Below are positions 10,281 to 19,872 of a stretch of 64,000 nucleotides of DNA, one piece after another; positions within the stretch are counted from its first letter, which is position 1; each line of letters begins with the position of its first letter. The notes beneath the pieces were generated by a model. The model saw only the letters and a program-made list of their open reading frames with translations. It made no database searches and was not told the DNA's origin. The DNA is from Oleiagrimonas sp963747595 (GTDB lineage Bacteria; Pseudomonadota; Gammaproteobacteria; Xanthomonadales; Rhodanobacteraceae): NCBI GenBank assembly GCA_963747595.1, contig CAVVFO010000002.1, forward strand, positions 372,001 through 436,000. Reading direction: 5' to 3'. The translations under genes were made by a program, and so were the position numbers.

Positions 10281-11735
10281 ATGCGCATTCTCGCCGAGGC
10301 ACTGACCTACGACGACGTCTATCTCGTCCCCGCCCACTCGACCGTGCTGCCGCGCGACGTCGACACCTCCTCGCGCCTGACACGGGACATCCGCGTCAAC
10401 GTGCCCATTGTCTCTGCGGCCATGGACACGGTGACCGAGGCACGCCTTGCGGTGACCATGGCGCAATGCGGCGGCATCGGCATCATCCACAAGAACATGA
10501 GCGGCGAGCAGCAGGCGGCCGAAGTGCGCCTGGTGAAGAAGTTCGAGGCCGGCGTCATCCGCAGCCCCATTACCGTCGGTCCGGATACATCCATCCACGA
10601 CGTGATGCAGCTCACCGCCGCCAACAACATCTCCGGCGTGCCGGTGGTCGACGGCGAGCGCCTGGTGGGTATCGTCACCAGTCGCGACCTGCGTTTCGAG
10701 AAGAAGCCGGGCGATCCGGTCAGGAACATCATGACCGGTGGCGAGCGGCTGGTCACGGTCAAGGAAGGGGCCGGCCACGACGAGGTGCTGGATCTTCTGC
10801 ACCGGCATCGCATCGAGAAGGTGCTGGTGGTCAACGACGACTTCCAGTTGCGCGGCCTGATCACGGTCAAGGATATCCAGAAGGCGCGCGACAATCCGCA
10901 CGCCGCGAAAGACGATCACGAACGGCTTCGCGTCGGCGCCGCGGTCGGCGTGGGCGGCGATACCGAAACGCGCATCGAAGCCCTGGTGGATGCAGGCGTC
11001 GACGTGGTGGTCGTGGATACGGCGCACGGGCATGCGCAGGGCGTCATCGACCGCGTTGCCTGGGTCAAGCGCCAGTATCCGCAGATCCAGGTCATTGCCG
11101 GCAACATCGTCACCGCGGACGCTGCACTGGCATTGCGCGATGCAGGTGCGGATGCGGTCAAGGTGGGCGTCGGCCCCGGCTCCATTTGCACTACGCGCGT
11201 CGTCGCCGGGGTCGGCGTGCCGCAGATCACCGCCATCGACATGGTGGCCACGGCCCTCAAGGACGACATCCCGCTGATCGCCGACGGTGGCATCCGTTAC
11301 TCCGGCGATGTGGCCAAGGCGATTGCAGCTGGCGCCTCCACGGTCATGTTGGGCTCCATGTTCGCCGGTACGGAGGAAGCGCCGGGCGAGGTCGAGCTGT
11401 TCCAGGGGCGTTCCTACAAGAGCTATCGGGGCATGGGCTCGCTGGGCGCCATGCAACTGGGGTCCAAGGATCGCTACTTCCAGGACGAGGCCGATGCCGA
11501 CAAGCTGGTGCCCGAGGGCATCGAAGGCCGCGTCCCGTATCGCGGTCCGTTGCGTGCCATCGTGCACCAGATGCTGGGAGGGCTGCGTGCCTCCATGGGT
11601 TACTGCGGCTGCGCCAACATCGACGACATGCGTCGCAAGACGCAGTTCGTGCGCGTCTCCGGCGCCGGCGTGCTGGAGGCGCATCCGCATGACGTGCAGA
11701 TCATCAAGGAAGCGCCGAACTATCGGGTCGATTGA
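10281..11735 (+). CDS. guaB: IMP dehydrogenase
   Basis: The enzyme oxidises IMP to XMP with NAD, the committed step to GMP. It is 484 residues with a TIM barrel interrupted by two CBS domains (about 90-205). The catalytic loop GPGSICTTR (Cys near residue 300), the phosphate-binding ADGGIRYSGD segment and the flap MGSLGAMQ are intact. It is followed 146 bp later by guaA, giving the classical guaBA arrangement. Confidence 0.98.
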   Translation: MRILAEALTYDDVYLVPAHSTVLPRDVDTSSRLTRDIRVNVPIVSAAMDTVTEARLAVTMAQCGGIGIIHKNMSGEQQAAEVRLVKKFEAGVIRSPITVGPDTSIHDVMQLTAANNISGVPVVDGERLVGIVTSRDLRFEKKPGDPVRNIMTGGERLVTVKEGAGHDEVLDLLHRHRIEKVLVVNDDFQLRGLITVKDIQKARDNPHAAKDDHERLRVGAAVGVGGDTETRIEALVDAGVDVVVVDTAHGHAQGVIDRVAWVKRQYPQIQVIAGNIVTADAALALRDAGADAVKVGVGPGSICTTRVVAGVGVPQITAIDMVATALKDDIPLIADGGIRYSGDVAKAIAAGASTVMLGSMFAGTEEAPGEVELFQGRSYKSYRGMGSLGAMQLGSKDRYFQDEADADKLVPEGIEGRVPYRGPLRAIVHQMLGGLRASMGYCGCANIDDMRRKTQFVRVSGAGVLEAHPHDVQIIKEAPNYRVD

Positions 11736-11881
11736 GGACGACGCGAACCGGAAGTGGGAAATACGGATCAGTAAACGCATGAACAAGAACCCGCATCCGG
11801 GATCTTGCCGTACATTCTCGACGCTGATACACCGCTGCGCCGCTCTTTTTGCCACATCTCCCATTTCTCCGTGTCCGGCCT

Positions 11882-13438
11882 ATGCACAATATCCACGAGC
11901 ACAAGATCCTCATCCTCGATTTCGGCTCGCAGTACACCCAGTTGATCGCCCGCCGTGTGCGCGAGATTGGCGTGTACTGCGAAATCTGGGGTTGGGATCA
12001 CGATCCTGCCGCCGTCGCCGGTTTCGCACCGAAGGGGATTATCCTGTCCGGCAGCCCGGAATCGGTGACGGCCGAGGGCGCCCCGTCCATTGCGCAGGCG
12101 GTGTTCGAGTGCGGGGTCCCGCTGCTGGGCGTGTGCTACGGCATGCAGGCCATGGCGCATCAGCTGGGCGGCGCTGTCGAAGGCGGGCATCACGCCGAGT
12201 ATGGTCGCTCGGAGTTGATGGTCGAGGTGGCCGATGCGCTGTTCGCGGATTTCCAGGTCGGCGAACGCAGCGTGATGTGGATGTCCCACGGTGACCGTGT
12301 CACCGCGATACCACCGGGATTCGAGGCCACGGCGACGACCGACGGCATACCCTTCGCGGCCATGGCCGACGCGACGCGCAAATACTATGGACTGCAGTTT
12401 CATCCCGAGGTCACGCACAGCGAGCGCGGCAATGACGTGTTGCGCCGTTTCGTGGTCGACATCTGCGGCTGCGAGACGTTGTGGACGCCCGCGCAGATCG
12501 CGGCCGATGCGGTGCAGCGCGTGCGCGAGCAGGTCGGTACCGATCATGTGCTGCTGGGTCTGTCCGGTGGCGTGGATTCCTCCGTGGTCGCCGCCTTGCT
12601 GGAAAAGGCCATCGGCGACCAGCTGACCTGTGTATTCGTCGACACTGGCCTGTTGCGTCATGGTGAGGGCGATCAGGTCATGGCCACGATGGCCGAGCAC
12701 ATGGGCGTCAACGTGATCCGCGTGGATGCCGCGGATCGCTTCTTCAAGGCGCTGGAGGGCGTGTCCGACCCGGAGGCCAAGCGCAAGATCATCGGCGGCC
12801 TGTTCATCGAGGTCTTCGACGAGGAATCCTCCAGGATCGTAGGCGTGAAATGGCTGGCGCAGGGCACTATCTATCCGGATGTGATCGAGTCGGCCGGCTC
12901 CAGCACCGGCAAGGCGCATGTCATCAAGAGCCACCACAACGTGGGCGGTCTGCCCGAGCGCATGAACCTGAAACTGGTCGAACCGCTGCGCGAACTGTTC
13001 AAGGACGAGGTACGGCGCGTGGGGGTGGAGCTGGGCCTGCCGCGCGAGATGGTCTACCGGCATCCGTTTCCCGGTCCCGGGCTGGGCGTGCGCATGCTGG
13101 GCGAAGTGAAACGCGAGCACGTCGAGCGACTGCAATTGGCCGACGCCATCTTCATCGAGGAACTGCGCCGTCATGACCTGTACGACCAGGTCAGCCAGGC
13201 ATTCGCCGTTTTCCTGCCGGTGCGTTCTGTCGGCGTGGTCGGCGACGGTCGTGCCTATGAATGGGTGATTGCGTTGCGTGCGGTGGAAACCATCGACTTC
13301 ATGACCGCGCGCTGGGCAGAACTTCCATATGCGTTTCTCGATCTTGTTTCACGCCGTATTATCAACGAGTTACAAGGTATTTCTCGCGTCGTGTACGACA
13401 TCAGTGGCAAGCCGCCTGCAACCATCGAATGGGAGTAG
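11882..13438 (+). CDS. guaA: GMP synthase (glutamine-hydrolysing)
   Basis: The enzyme converts XMP to GMP using glutamine and ATP. It is 518 residues from the ATG at 11882, chosen because MHNIHEHKILILDFGSQYTQ matches the family start while an upstream in-frame ATG at 11849 adds only non-homologous residues. The class I amidotransferase nucleophile is Cys85 (GVCYGMQ) with HPEVTHS downstream; the ATP pyrophosphatase P-loop is LSGGVDSSV (about 224). The C-terminal dimerisation domain ends in the invariant PPATIEWE. Confidence 0.98.
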   Translation: MHNIHEHKILILDFGSQYTQLIARRVREIGVYCEIWGWDHDPAAVAGFAPKGIILSGSPESVTAEGAPSIAQAVFECGVPLLGVCYGMQAMAHQLGGAVEGGHHAEYGRSELMVEVADALFADFQVGERSVMWMSHGDRVTAIPPGFEATATTDGIPFAAMADATRKYYGLQFHPEVTHSERGNDVLRRFVVDICGCETLWTPAQIAADAVQRVREQVGTDHVLLGLSGGVDSSVVAALLEKAIGDQLTCVFVDTGLLRHGEGDQVMATMAEHMGVNVIRVDAADRFFKALEGVSDPEAKRKIIGGLFIEVFDEESSRIVGVKWLAQGTIYPDVIESAGSSTGKAHVIKSHHNVGGLPERMNLKLVEPLRELFKDEVRRVGVELGLPREMVYRHPFPGPGLGVRMLGEVKREHVERLQLADAIFIEELRRHDLYDQVSQAFAVFLPVRSVGVVGDGRAYEWVIALRAVETIDFMTARWAELPYAFLDLVSRRIINELQGISRVVYDISGKPPATIEWE

Positions 13439-13515
13439 GGAAATCAGGGGCTTGCAGAATCGATCTGTGTTGAAGGTATTTCAGCTGGATACGAAATATA
13501 GTGCAACTGATTGAC

Positions 13516-14010
13516 ATGAAAGAGATCAAGTCGAGTCGCATGCACGCCCAGGCGTTCAGTGATCTGGATCTGTCCTGGATGCGGCAGGCACTGGCATTGG
13601 CCGAACACGCCCGCGACGCAGATGATGAGGTTCCGGTGGGTGCGGTGCTGGTGCGCGAGGGCATGCTGCTGGGGCGAGGCTGGAACCGCAACATCACGCT
13701 GCACGATCCCACCGCCCACGCCGAGATCGTGTCCTTGCGCGAGGCGGGACAGCGGGAACGCAACTACCGTTTTCCCGGCTCGACGCTGTATGTCACGCTG
13801 GAACCCTGCGCCATGTGCGCCATGGCCTTGGTGCATGCGCGAGTAGGGCGTGTGGTGTTCGGCGCACGCGACCCGCGCACCGGCGCCGCCGGCAGCGTGT
13901 TCGATACGTTGCTGTCGGCGCGCCACAATCACCGCATCGAGGTGCACGAAGGCTTGCTGGCCGGGGAATCAGCAGACCTGCTGCGGCAGTTTTTCCGTTC
14001 GCGGCGTTGA
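13516..14010 (+). CDS. tadA: tRNA adenosine-34 deaminase TadA
   Basis: This zinc deaminase makes inosine at the wobble base of tRNA-Arg. Zinc and proton-shuttle motifs are complete: TAHAE (His68, Glu70) and LEPCAMC (Cys98, Cys101). Length is about 164 residues. Three starts are possible (GTG 13501, ATG 13516, ATG 13540); none has a strong ribosome site. E. coli TadA has about ten residues before its WMRHAL segment, which would favour 13540; 13516 is given as an intermediate choice. Confidence 0.95.
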   Translation: MKEIKSSRMHAQAFSDLDLSWMRQALALAEHARDADDEVPVGAVLVREGMLLGRGWNRNITLHDPTAHAEIVSLREAGQRERNYRFPGSTLYVTLEPCAMCAMALVHARVGRVVFGARDPRTGAAGSVFDTLLSARHNHRIEVHEGLLAGESADLLRQFFRSRR

Positions 14011-14091
14011 GCCGGGCGTGCCCCCTCGACATCCGGTGTCGACGGACGCAAGGCCCGCCACGTCTCTTGGCTGTCGTGCGCCGGAATTCCG

Positions 14092-14346
14092 TCAGCCGTG
14101 CTTGATGCCTTCACCGGGATCGCCGGGGCGATCCACGTCCAGACGCTTTTCGATGGCGGTTTCCACCACGTGACGTACGGCCTGTTCCACATCGCCACTG
14201 ATCGCGGCCTGCATCAGATGGCCCTTGGGACGCCCGACGACGCGATCGTCCTGTGTCACCACCGCGCCCCAGTAGACCTGATCGTCCTGCTCGTGCCAGA
14301 ACGCTTCGTAGCTGAACTTCTCGTGCGTGCCGGTGATCTCGGCCAT
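14092..14346 (-). CDS. Small conserved-looking hypothetical protein
   Basis: This is an 84-residue soluble protein with no recognised family. A GGAG site lies eight bases before the ATG, and codon use looks like that of its neighbours, so it is probably real. The N-terminal half is rich in aromatic and charged residues (EAFWHEQDDQVYWGAVVTQD) and the middle has a helix-like stretch (VEQAVRHVVETAIEK). There is no signal peptide or membrane segment. It is the gene before the MFS transporter on the same strand (start 79 bp from the end of that gene), convergent with tadA. Confidence 0.6.
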   Translation of the reverse strand: MAEITGTHEKFSYEAFWHEQDDQVYWGAVVTQDDRVVGRPKGHLMQAAISGDVEQAVRHVVETAIEKRLDVDRPGDPGEGIKHG

Positions 14347-14425
14347 GGAACGCTCCGTTCGATTGCCACCCTGTGGTGCTCATGCTCCTACGCATGGCGT
14401 GAACTTGCACGGAATCGGGGCGTTT

Positions 14426-15625
14426 TCATTCGGCCCATTTTCTGCCTCGGTCCAGTATCAACCACAGGAACAGCGGCAACGCCGCGATCTGCGTCGCCGC
14501 CACGAAGACAGTCACCGCGCGCAGCGATACGCTGTACAGCCCGCCGATGATTGCCGATCCGGCCAGCCACGCCAGTCCGTAGGTGGCCGTGAAGATGCCG
14601 TAGGCGAGACCGCGCCGGACGGCAGGCACCAAATCGGCGACTGCGGCACGGACGGTGGATTCGTGGATGCCCATCGCGGCGCCCCAGACCGCTGCACCGG
14701 CCCAGACCGCCACAGATGAGTCCTGGAACGCCAATACCGGTACCAGCACCGCCAAAGGCAGCGCCACGACCAGGCCCTGCAACCCAATGCGGTCGTATAG
14801 CCAGCCGGAACCAAGAGCCGCCAGCGCCGCACTGGCCATGGCCAGTGCATAGGTGACTGGAATCAGCGCCGGCGCGATGACGTGGGTGAGCTGATCATGA
14901 TACGCAAGCACCGCAAACGTCGTGAAACCCAGCATGGAGACCGCCGTGAACGCCGTATACAGCCAGAATCGGCGTGGCAAACGCGCCCTGACGAACTCGT
15001 CGCTGGCCTCGCGGTGGCCATCGGCAGTCACTTCGTAGGCGGTGGGGTCAGGCACCCGGCGGCGCAGCCACGCCAGCGTCAGCAGCGCAAGCACGCCAGG
15101 TAGTACCAGTACGGCAAATCCGGCACGATAGCTGAACAGTGCAATCATCCCGGCCACCGCCAGAGGACCCAGAAAGGCGCCGGACTGATCCATGGCCTCG
15201 TGCACGGCGAATGTCAGGCCGCGGCCGAAAGACGCCGTGCCGGCCGCCGCAAGCATCGTGTCGCGCGCCGGGGTGCGCACCGCCTTGCCGAAGCGCTCGC
15301 CAATGATCAGGCCGGCGGCCTGCCATAGCGCACCGGCCACGGCCAGACATGGCACGGCGATGATCGTCATGGCGTATCCGGTGATCGACAGGGTCCAATA
15401 ACGGCCGGTGCGATCCGATAGCGGACCGCTTACCAGGCGAAAGACCAAGGCGACGGCCTCGCCGACGCCGGTAATCAGCCCGACCGTCAGCGCCGACGCC
15501 CCGAACGTGGCCAGATAGGGTCCAGTGATACTGCGCGCACCTTCGTAGACCATGTCAGCCAGCAGGCTGACGAGACCGAAGGACAGTACAAACCGTTTTG
15601 GGCTCAGACAGTTGCGAGGAGGCAT
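14426..15625 (-). CDS. MFS transporter
   Basis: This major facilitator protein has about 12 transmembrane helices in 399 residues. The loop 2-3 signature is SGPLSDRTGRYW, and a corresponding GSGWLYDRIG appears at loop 8-9. The region RFGKAVRTPARDTML resembles multidrug and small-molecule exporters, but no substrate can be assigned. The ATG at 15625 was chosen over a GTG at 15691; neither has a clear ribosome site, and conserved resemblance begins at KRFVLSFGLVSLLADMVYEG. Confidence 0.85.
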   Translation of the reverse strand: MPPRNCLSPKRFVLSFGLVSLLADMVYEGARSITGPYLATFGASALTVGLITGVGEAVALVFRLVSGPLSDRTGRYWTLSITGYAMTIIAVPCLAVAGALWQAAGLIIGERFGKAVRTPARDTMLAAAGTASFGRGLTFAVHEAMDQSGAFLGPLAVAGMIALFSYRAGFAVLVLPGVLALLTLAWLRRRVPDPTAYEVTADGHREASDEFVRARLPRRFWLYTAFTAVSMLGFTTFAVLAYHDQLTHVIAPALIPVTYALAMASAALAALGSGWLYDRIGLQGLVVALPLAVLVPVLAFQDSSVAVWAGAAVWGAAMGIHESTVRAAVADLVPAVRRGLAYGIFTATYGLAWLAGSAIIGGLYSVSLRAVTVFVAATQIAALPLFLWLILDRGRKWAE

Positions 15626-15760
15626 GCAGGTCGTGTCTGGATCGGGAACAAGAAAGATCGCGCGGCGCTGGTTCCAAGAGCTTGTCGACACCGCGGATGC
15701 TGCGTAGACGCATCAACCCGCAGAGGCGCCGTCACTTGGCGGGCGACGGCGACGCACACC

Positions 15761-18700
15761 TCATGCTACCCGCGCTTTGCGGCGCCGACGCATCAACAGT
15801 TTGTAGAGCACGGGAAGCACCAGCAATACCAGCGGAATCTGCACCAGCAAGCCGGAGATGATGGCAATGGCCAGCGGCTGCTGCATGCCCGAGCCTTGCC
15901 CCAGCCCCAGAGCGAGGGGCAGCAACGCCAGGGCAAAGGCCAGGGCGCTCATGACGATGGGGCGCATGCGATTGCGGCCGGCGCGGATCAGGTTCCAGAC
16001 CAGCGGTTGACCGGTGTCGATGAGACGCATTTCGGAGAAGTAGAAGATGGCGATCTCGGTGACGATGCCGATCACCATGGTCATGCCCATCATCGCGGTG
16101 ATATTGAGGTCCACTCCGGTGACCCACAGGCCGATGAACACGGCGCTGGTAGCCAGCAGAGGCTGGAGCAGGATGGCCAATGCCACCCGAAAGCTCTCGT
16201 AGAGGAACAAGAGCAGCAGGAACACCAGCGCCACGGCGGCAATGAATACTTCGATAAGACCTTTGAAGGCTTGTTGCTGCTGCTTGTACAGGCCGCCGAG
16301 CTGATAGTAGACGCCCTTCGGAATCAGACCTTTTTTCTTCAGTATGTTCTTGACATCGCTGACTGTCGTTCCCAGCGAGCGGCCGCTGATACGCGCGGTC
16401 ACCGCGACGTCGCTTTTCAGGTTGTAACGCGTCAATTCGGGTTGCCCGGACACGGTTTTCACGCTGGCCACACGCTCGATCGGCACAAGGTGCCCGTCCG
16501 GCGCCCGCAGCAGCAGCTCGCCGATCTGACCGGTGCGGTCACGCATCGACTTGGGGATCCATACACGCACGCCGACGTACTTCACTCCCTGACGGACCTG
16601 CGTGGTCACCACGCCGCCCAGATACGCTTGCAACTGGCTGGTGATCGACTGCGCGGACATGCCCTCGATGGCCGCCTTGGCACGGTTCACATGGATGTTC
16701 AGCGCATCACCGGCGATGACCACACCATTCTGCACGCCCACCACGCCCTTGACGCCCCCGATCGCGTGCGCCACCGATTTCGCCACTTTGCGCAGCTGAT
16801 CCACTTTATCGCCGAACAAACGGATGTCGATCGGCTGCGGCACGGCGGTCAGATCGCCCACCTCATCCTCGATCAGCTGCGCCAGCTCGATATCCAGGCC
16901 GGGAACCTTCTGTTGCACCTCCTGGCGAACGGTATCCATGACTGCCGATGTCGCCGGGCGGGGTGGCGATTTCAGTCGCACGAAGAAGTCGCCGTTGTTC
17001 GGCTCGGTGATGCCGCCACCCAGCTGCGCGCCGGTTCGCCGCGACCATGTCACCACGTTCGGATTTTTCTTGATGATGGCGGCGACCTGCTGCAACAGCC
17101 GGTTGGTTTCCTGCAACGACGTGCCGGGCGGGGCTCGGTAATCGATGATGAAGCCCCCCTCGTCCATGGGTGGGATGAAGCCCGAGCCGACATGACTGAA
17201 CGCGAACCAGGCAACGGCCAGAAGCGGCAGGAGGCCCGCCAGCAACCAGACCGGACGCCGCAGCAAGTGCACCATGAGCCGGGTGTAGCCGCGGTTGACA
17301 CGCCGCGCGACCGGACCGTGTTTTTCGTTCTGGGTATCCTTGTGCCCCAGCATGAAGTCGGCCAGCAGCGGGACGACCAGCAAGGTCACCAGGAACGAAA
17401 TCACCAGGCTGGCAGCCATGGTCAGCGACAGTGCCTTGAAGAAGGCTCCGGTCACCCCGCTCAGGAATGCCAACGGCAGGAAGATGACGATCGTGGACGC
17501 GGACGAACCGACCTGCGGGTGCGTGAATTCACGCGCCGCGGCGAGTACGCGCTGGGTGCCGTGTTCCTTGGTTTCCTGTACCTGCCGCACGATCTGCTCG
17601 ATCATGACGATGACATCGTCGATGATCAGGCCCACCGCGGCCGCCATGCCCCCCAGCGTCATGATGTTGAGCGTCATGCCGAACACGTACAGCAACAGCA
17701 TGGTGGCGGCGAGTACGGCCGGCACGGCAATGATCGCCACCAGAGTGATCTTCCAGCTGCGCAAAAAGATCAGCAGGACGAGCCCGGCCAGGGCGATGCC
17801 GATGAGAATGGCGTCGACCACGCTGCTTCTGGACACGCCGACCAGGACGCTCTGGTCATACCACTGATGCAGCTTCACACCCTTGGGGATCTGCGGCTGA
17901 AACTGCTTCAGGCGTGCCTTGATCGCCTGCGACAGTTTGAGAATATTGGCACCCTGCTGCTGGTACACGTTGAGCAGCACCGCCTGCTTGCCGTCGGCGG
18001 TGAAGCGCGTGTAGATCGGCGCGGTCTCCAGTCGCACCTTCGCCACATCATCTATCTGCACAATGCCGTTGGGGCCGCTGCGCACCACGGTGTGGCGGAT
18101 ATCCTTGATGTTTTTGAAACGCGTGTCGGAGACTTCCAGATAGAGCTTGTCGTGGTCCTGCACGTGCCCCACTGCGGTCAACACATTGGATGCCGTCAAG
18201 GCCTTGGACACATCATCGATGGACAAGCCCAGCGCGTTGAGCTGCGCCGGATCCACGGTGACGCGAAACTCGGCCTGATGTCCGCCTTGCACGGTCACCT
18301 TGGCGACGCCTTTCACGCTCGACAGGAACGGCACCATCTTGTACTCGGCCAAGTCGCGCAGCTTGACCTGGCTGACCTTGTCCGAGGTCAGGCTGTAGGC
18401 AATGACCCCGGTGTAGTCGGCCGGATACATCCGTTTGGCGGTAAAGCGTGTCCCCGAGGGCAGATCCGGCTTGATGCGGTTGATCGCCGACTCGACCTGC
18501 AACAGGGCGTTGACCATGTTGTGGCCCCAGTCGAAATTGATCGAGATATCCGTGCTGCCACGGCTGGTGGTCGAACGTACCGAACGCACGCCGGGCACGG
18601 CGCGCACGGCACGCTCGGCCGGCCGGGTCACTTGCAGCATCATCTCCTGTGCCGGCCGGGCCCCGGCATCGATACTCACGCGTACCCGCGGAAAGGAGAC

Positions 18701-18823
18701 CTGCGGGAACAATGCCGTCGGCAGCTTGAACAGGCTCGCCGCACCACCCAGCGCCAGCAGCGCCAGCAGGAACAGCACGGAGCGACGGTGGTTCTGCAGC
18801 CAGTTGGCCGTGCCGTTTGCCAT
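15761..18823 (-). CDS. RND efflux pump inner-membrane permease
   Basis: The proton-driven permease of a tripartite pump, 1020 residues, has the normal RND length: a TM1 near 13-33, two large periplasmic loops and two clusters of six helices. TM4 carries the paired acidic residues of the proton relay in GLIIDDVIVMIEQIV. The family is AcrB/CzcA-like; substrate class (drug, metal or solvent) cannot be decided from sequence alone. Its start overlaps the adaptor stop by one base (TAATG), so translation is coupled. A 992-residue open frame on the opposite strand is a GC-rich shadow. Confidence 0.95.
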   Translation of the reverse strand: MANGTANWLQNHRRSVLFLLALLALGGAASLFKLPTALFPQVSFPRVRVSIDAGARPAQEMMLQVTRPAERAVRAVPGVRSVRSTTSRGSTDISINFDWGHNMVNALLQVESAINRIKPDLPSGTRFTAKRMYPADYTGVIAYSLTSDKVSQVKLRDLAEYKMVPFLSSVKGVAKVTVQGGHQAEFRVTVDPAQLNALGLSIDDVSKALTASNVLTAVGHVQDHDKLYLEVSDTRFKNIKDIRHTVVRSGPNGIVQIDDVAKVRLETAPIYTRFTADGKQAVLLNVYQQQGANILKLSQAIKARLKQFQPQIPKGVKLHQWYDQSVLVGVSRSSVVDAILIGIALAGLVLLIFLRSWKITLVAIIAVPAVLAATMLLLYVFGMTLNIMTLGGMAAAVGLIIDDVIVMIEQIVRQVQETKEHGTQRVLAAAREFTHPQVGSSASTIVIFLPLAFLSGVTGAFFKALSLTMAASLVISFLVTLLVVPLLADFMLGHKDTQNEKHGPVARRVNRGYTRLMVHLLRRPVWLLAGLLPLLAVAWFAFSHVGSGFIPPMDEGGFIIDYRAPPGTSLQETNRLLQQVAAIIKKNPNVVTWSRRTGAQLGGGITEPNNGDFFVRLKSPPRPATSAVMDTVRQEVQQKVPGLDIELAQLIEDEVGDLTAVPQPIDIRLFGDKVDQLRKVAKSVAHAIGGVKGVVGVQNGVVIAGDALNIHVNRAKAAIEGMSAQSITSQLQAYLGGVVTTQVRQGVKYVGVRVWIPKSMRDRTGQIGELLLRAPDGHLVPIERVASVKTVSGQPELTRYNLKSDVAVTARISGRSLGTTVSDVKNILKKKGLIPKGVYYQLGGLYKQQQQAFKGLIEVFIAAVALVFLLLLFLYESFRVALAILLQPLLATSAVFIGLWVTGVDLNITAMMGMTMVIGIVTEIAIFYFSEMRLIDTGQPLVWNLIRAGRNRMRPIVMSALAFALALLPLALGLGQGSGMQQPLAIAIISGLLVQIPLVLLVLPVLYKLLMRRRRKARVA

Positions 18824-19872
18824 TACTTGCCCGCCTTCGACAACCTTGTTGCCATGCCGTCGGAGAGTTCGTAGTTTCCTTTGGTGACGACGCTGTCGCC
18901 GGCATGAATGTCGCCCTTGATGGCGGACCAGTTGGACGTGCCGACCGTCACCGTGACATTGACGCGATGAGCGTGACCGTTGCGAACGGTGAACACGTAC
19001 GCCCCGTTCGCATCGGAGAGCACCGCCGAACGCGGCACTGCCAGCATCCTGACTGTCTTGACGGAAAGGCGGCCACGGACCCAGCTGCCGATGATCAGAC
19101 GATGGGCGTTCTTGCCGCTGACGTGCACCATCGCATCGACCAGACGGGTGGACGGGTTCACCAATCCATGTACGGCGTCGATGCCGGCCGTGATGGGCAC
19201 GGGCTTCCTGGCGAACACCGGCTGAAGCTGCACGTGCTGTCCTGCATGCACGCGCGGAGCGTCTTCGGGCTCGATTCCAAGCCGAATGCGCACGTGGTTC
19301 ACATCGCTCAATTTCAGCAATGGCTGGCCGGCATTGATGACCGCGCCGGGCGCCGCAGCCACCGAGGTCACGACTGCAGGACCGGATGCATGGATGACAT
19401 GCCGCGAGCCGCTGCCTTGATGCGTGAGTGCCTGCAACGCGGACTTCGCATCCTCGAACTTCTGCCTGGAGCTGGCCACAGCAGCGCGGGTGGTCAGGTG
19501 TTGCTTCAGCAGACTACGATCCTGTTGTAGCGTGGCCCGCGCGCTGTCCAGGGCATTTTTTGCCTGATGATAGGCGCGTTTGGACTGCGGAGTGGGTGTC
19601 ATTTCGATCAGGGCCTGGCCGGCATGCACGTGTTCACCCTGGCTCGCCATGATGTGCGTGACTTCACCCATTTCCAGGGTGCTCACGGTATGGGTATAGG
19701 CCGGATCCGGCTCGACCTTCCCGTAGGCCGTGATGGTCTGCTGCAGACGACGCGCACGGATGGTGGCGGTGCTGATCAGCACCGAAGGTTGGGCTGGCTT
19801 GTCTGCGGTCGCCACGGCCATCGCCGGGGTGATCAGCATCAGAAGCATGGCGATGTGGAGAATACGTCTCAT
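18823..19872 (-). CDS. RND efflux periplasmic adaptor (membrane fusion protein)
   Basis: This 349-residue adaptor links the RND permease to the outer-membrane channel. It has a signal peptide (about 1-23), a lipoyl/barrel-sandwich domain split around an alpha-hairpin (about 85-150, including LDSARATLQQDRSLLKQHL), and a beta-barrel and membrane-proximal domain. It lies between, and overlaps, the channel gene upstream (ATGA, 4 bp) and the permease gene downstream. No N-terminal lipobox is seen, so it is probably a soluble periplasmic or signal-anchored form. Confidence 0.93.
   Translation of the reverse strand: MRRILHIAMLLMLITPAMAVATADKPAQPSVLISTATIRARRLQQTITAYGKVEPDPAYTHTVSTLEMGEVTHIMASQGEHVHAGQALIEMTPTPQSKRAYHQAKNALDSARATLQQDRSLLKQHLTTRAAVASSRQKFEDAKSALQALTHQGSGSRHVIHASGPAVVTSVAAAPGAVINAGQPLLKLSDVNHVRIRLGIEPEDAPRVHAGQHVQLQPVFARKPVPITAGIDAVHGLVNPSTRLVDAMVHVSGKNAHRLIIGSWVRGRLSVKTVRMLAVPRSAVLSDANGAYVFTVRNGHAHRVNVTVTVGTSNWSAIKGDIHAGDSVVTKGNYELSDGMATRLSKAGK

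Noticed and set aside
14347..14425. Possible regulatory RNA before the MFS gene
   Set aside because: The 79-bp gap shows no conserved fold or terminator by eye.
15896..18874. 992-residue open frame opposite the RND permease
   Set aside because: Composition (His, Gln, Arg-rich) is the typical antisense shadow in high-GC DNA, and the permease strand has complete RND motifs.
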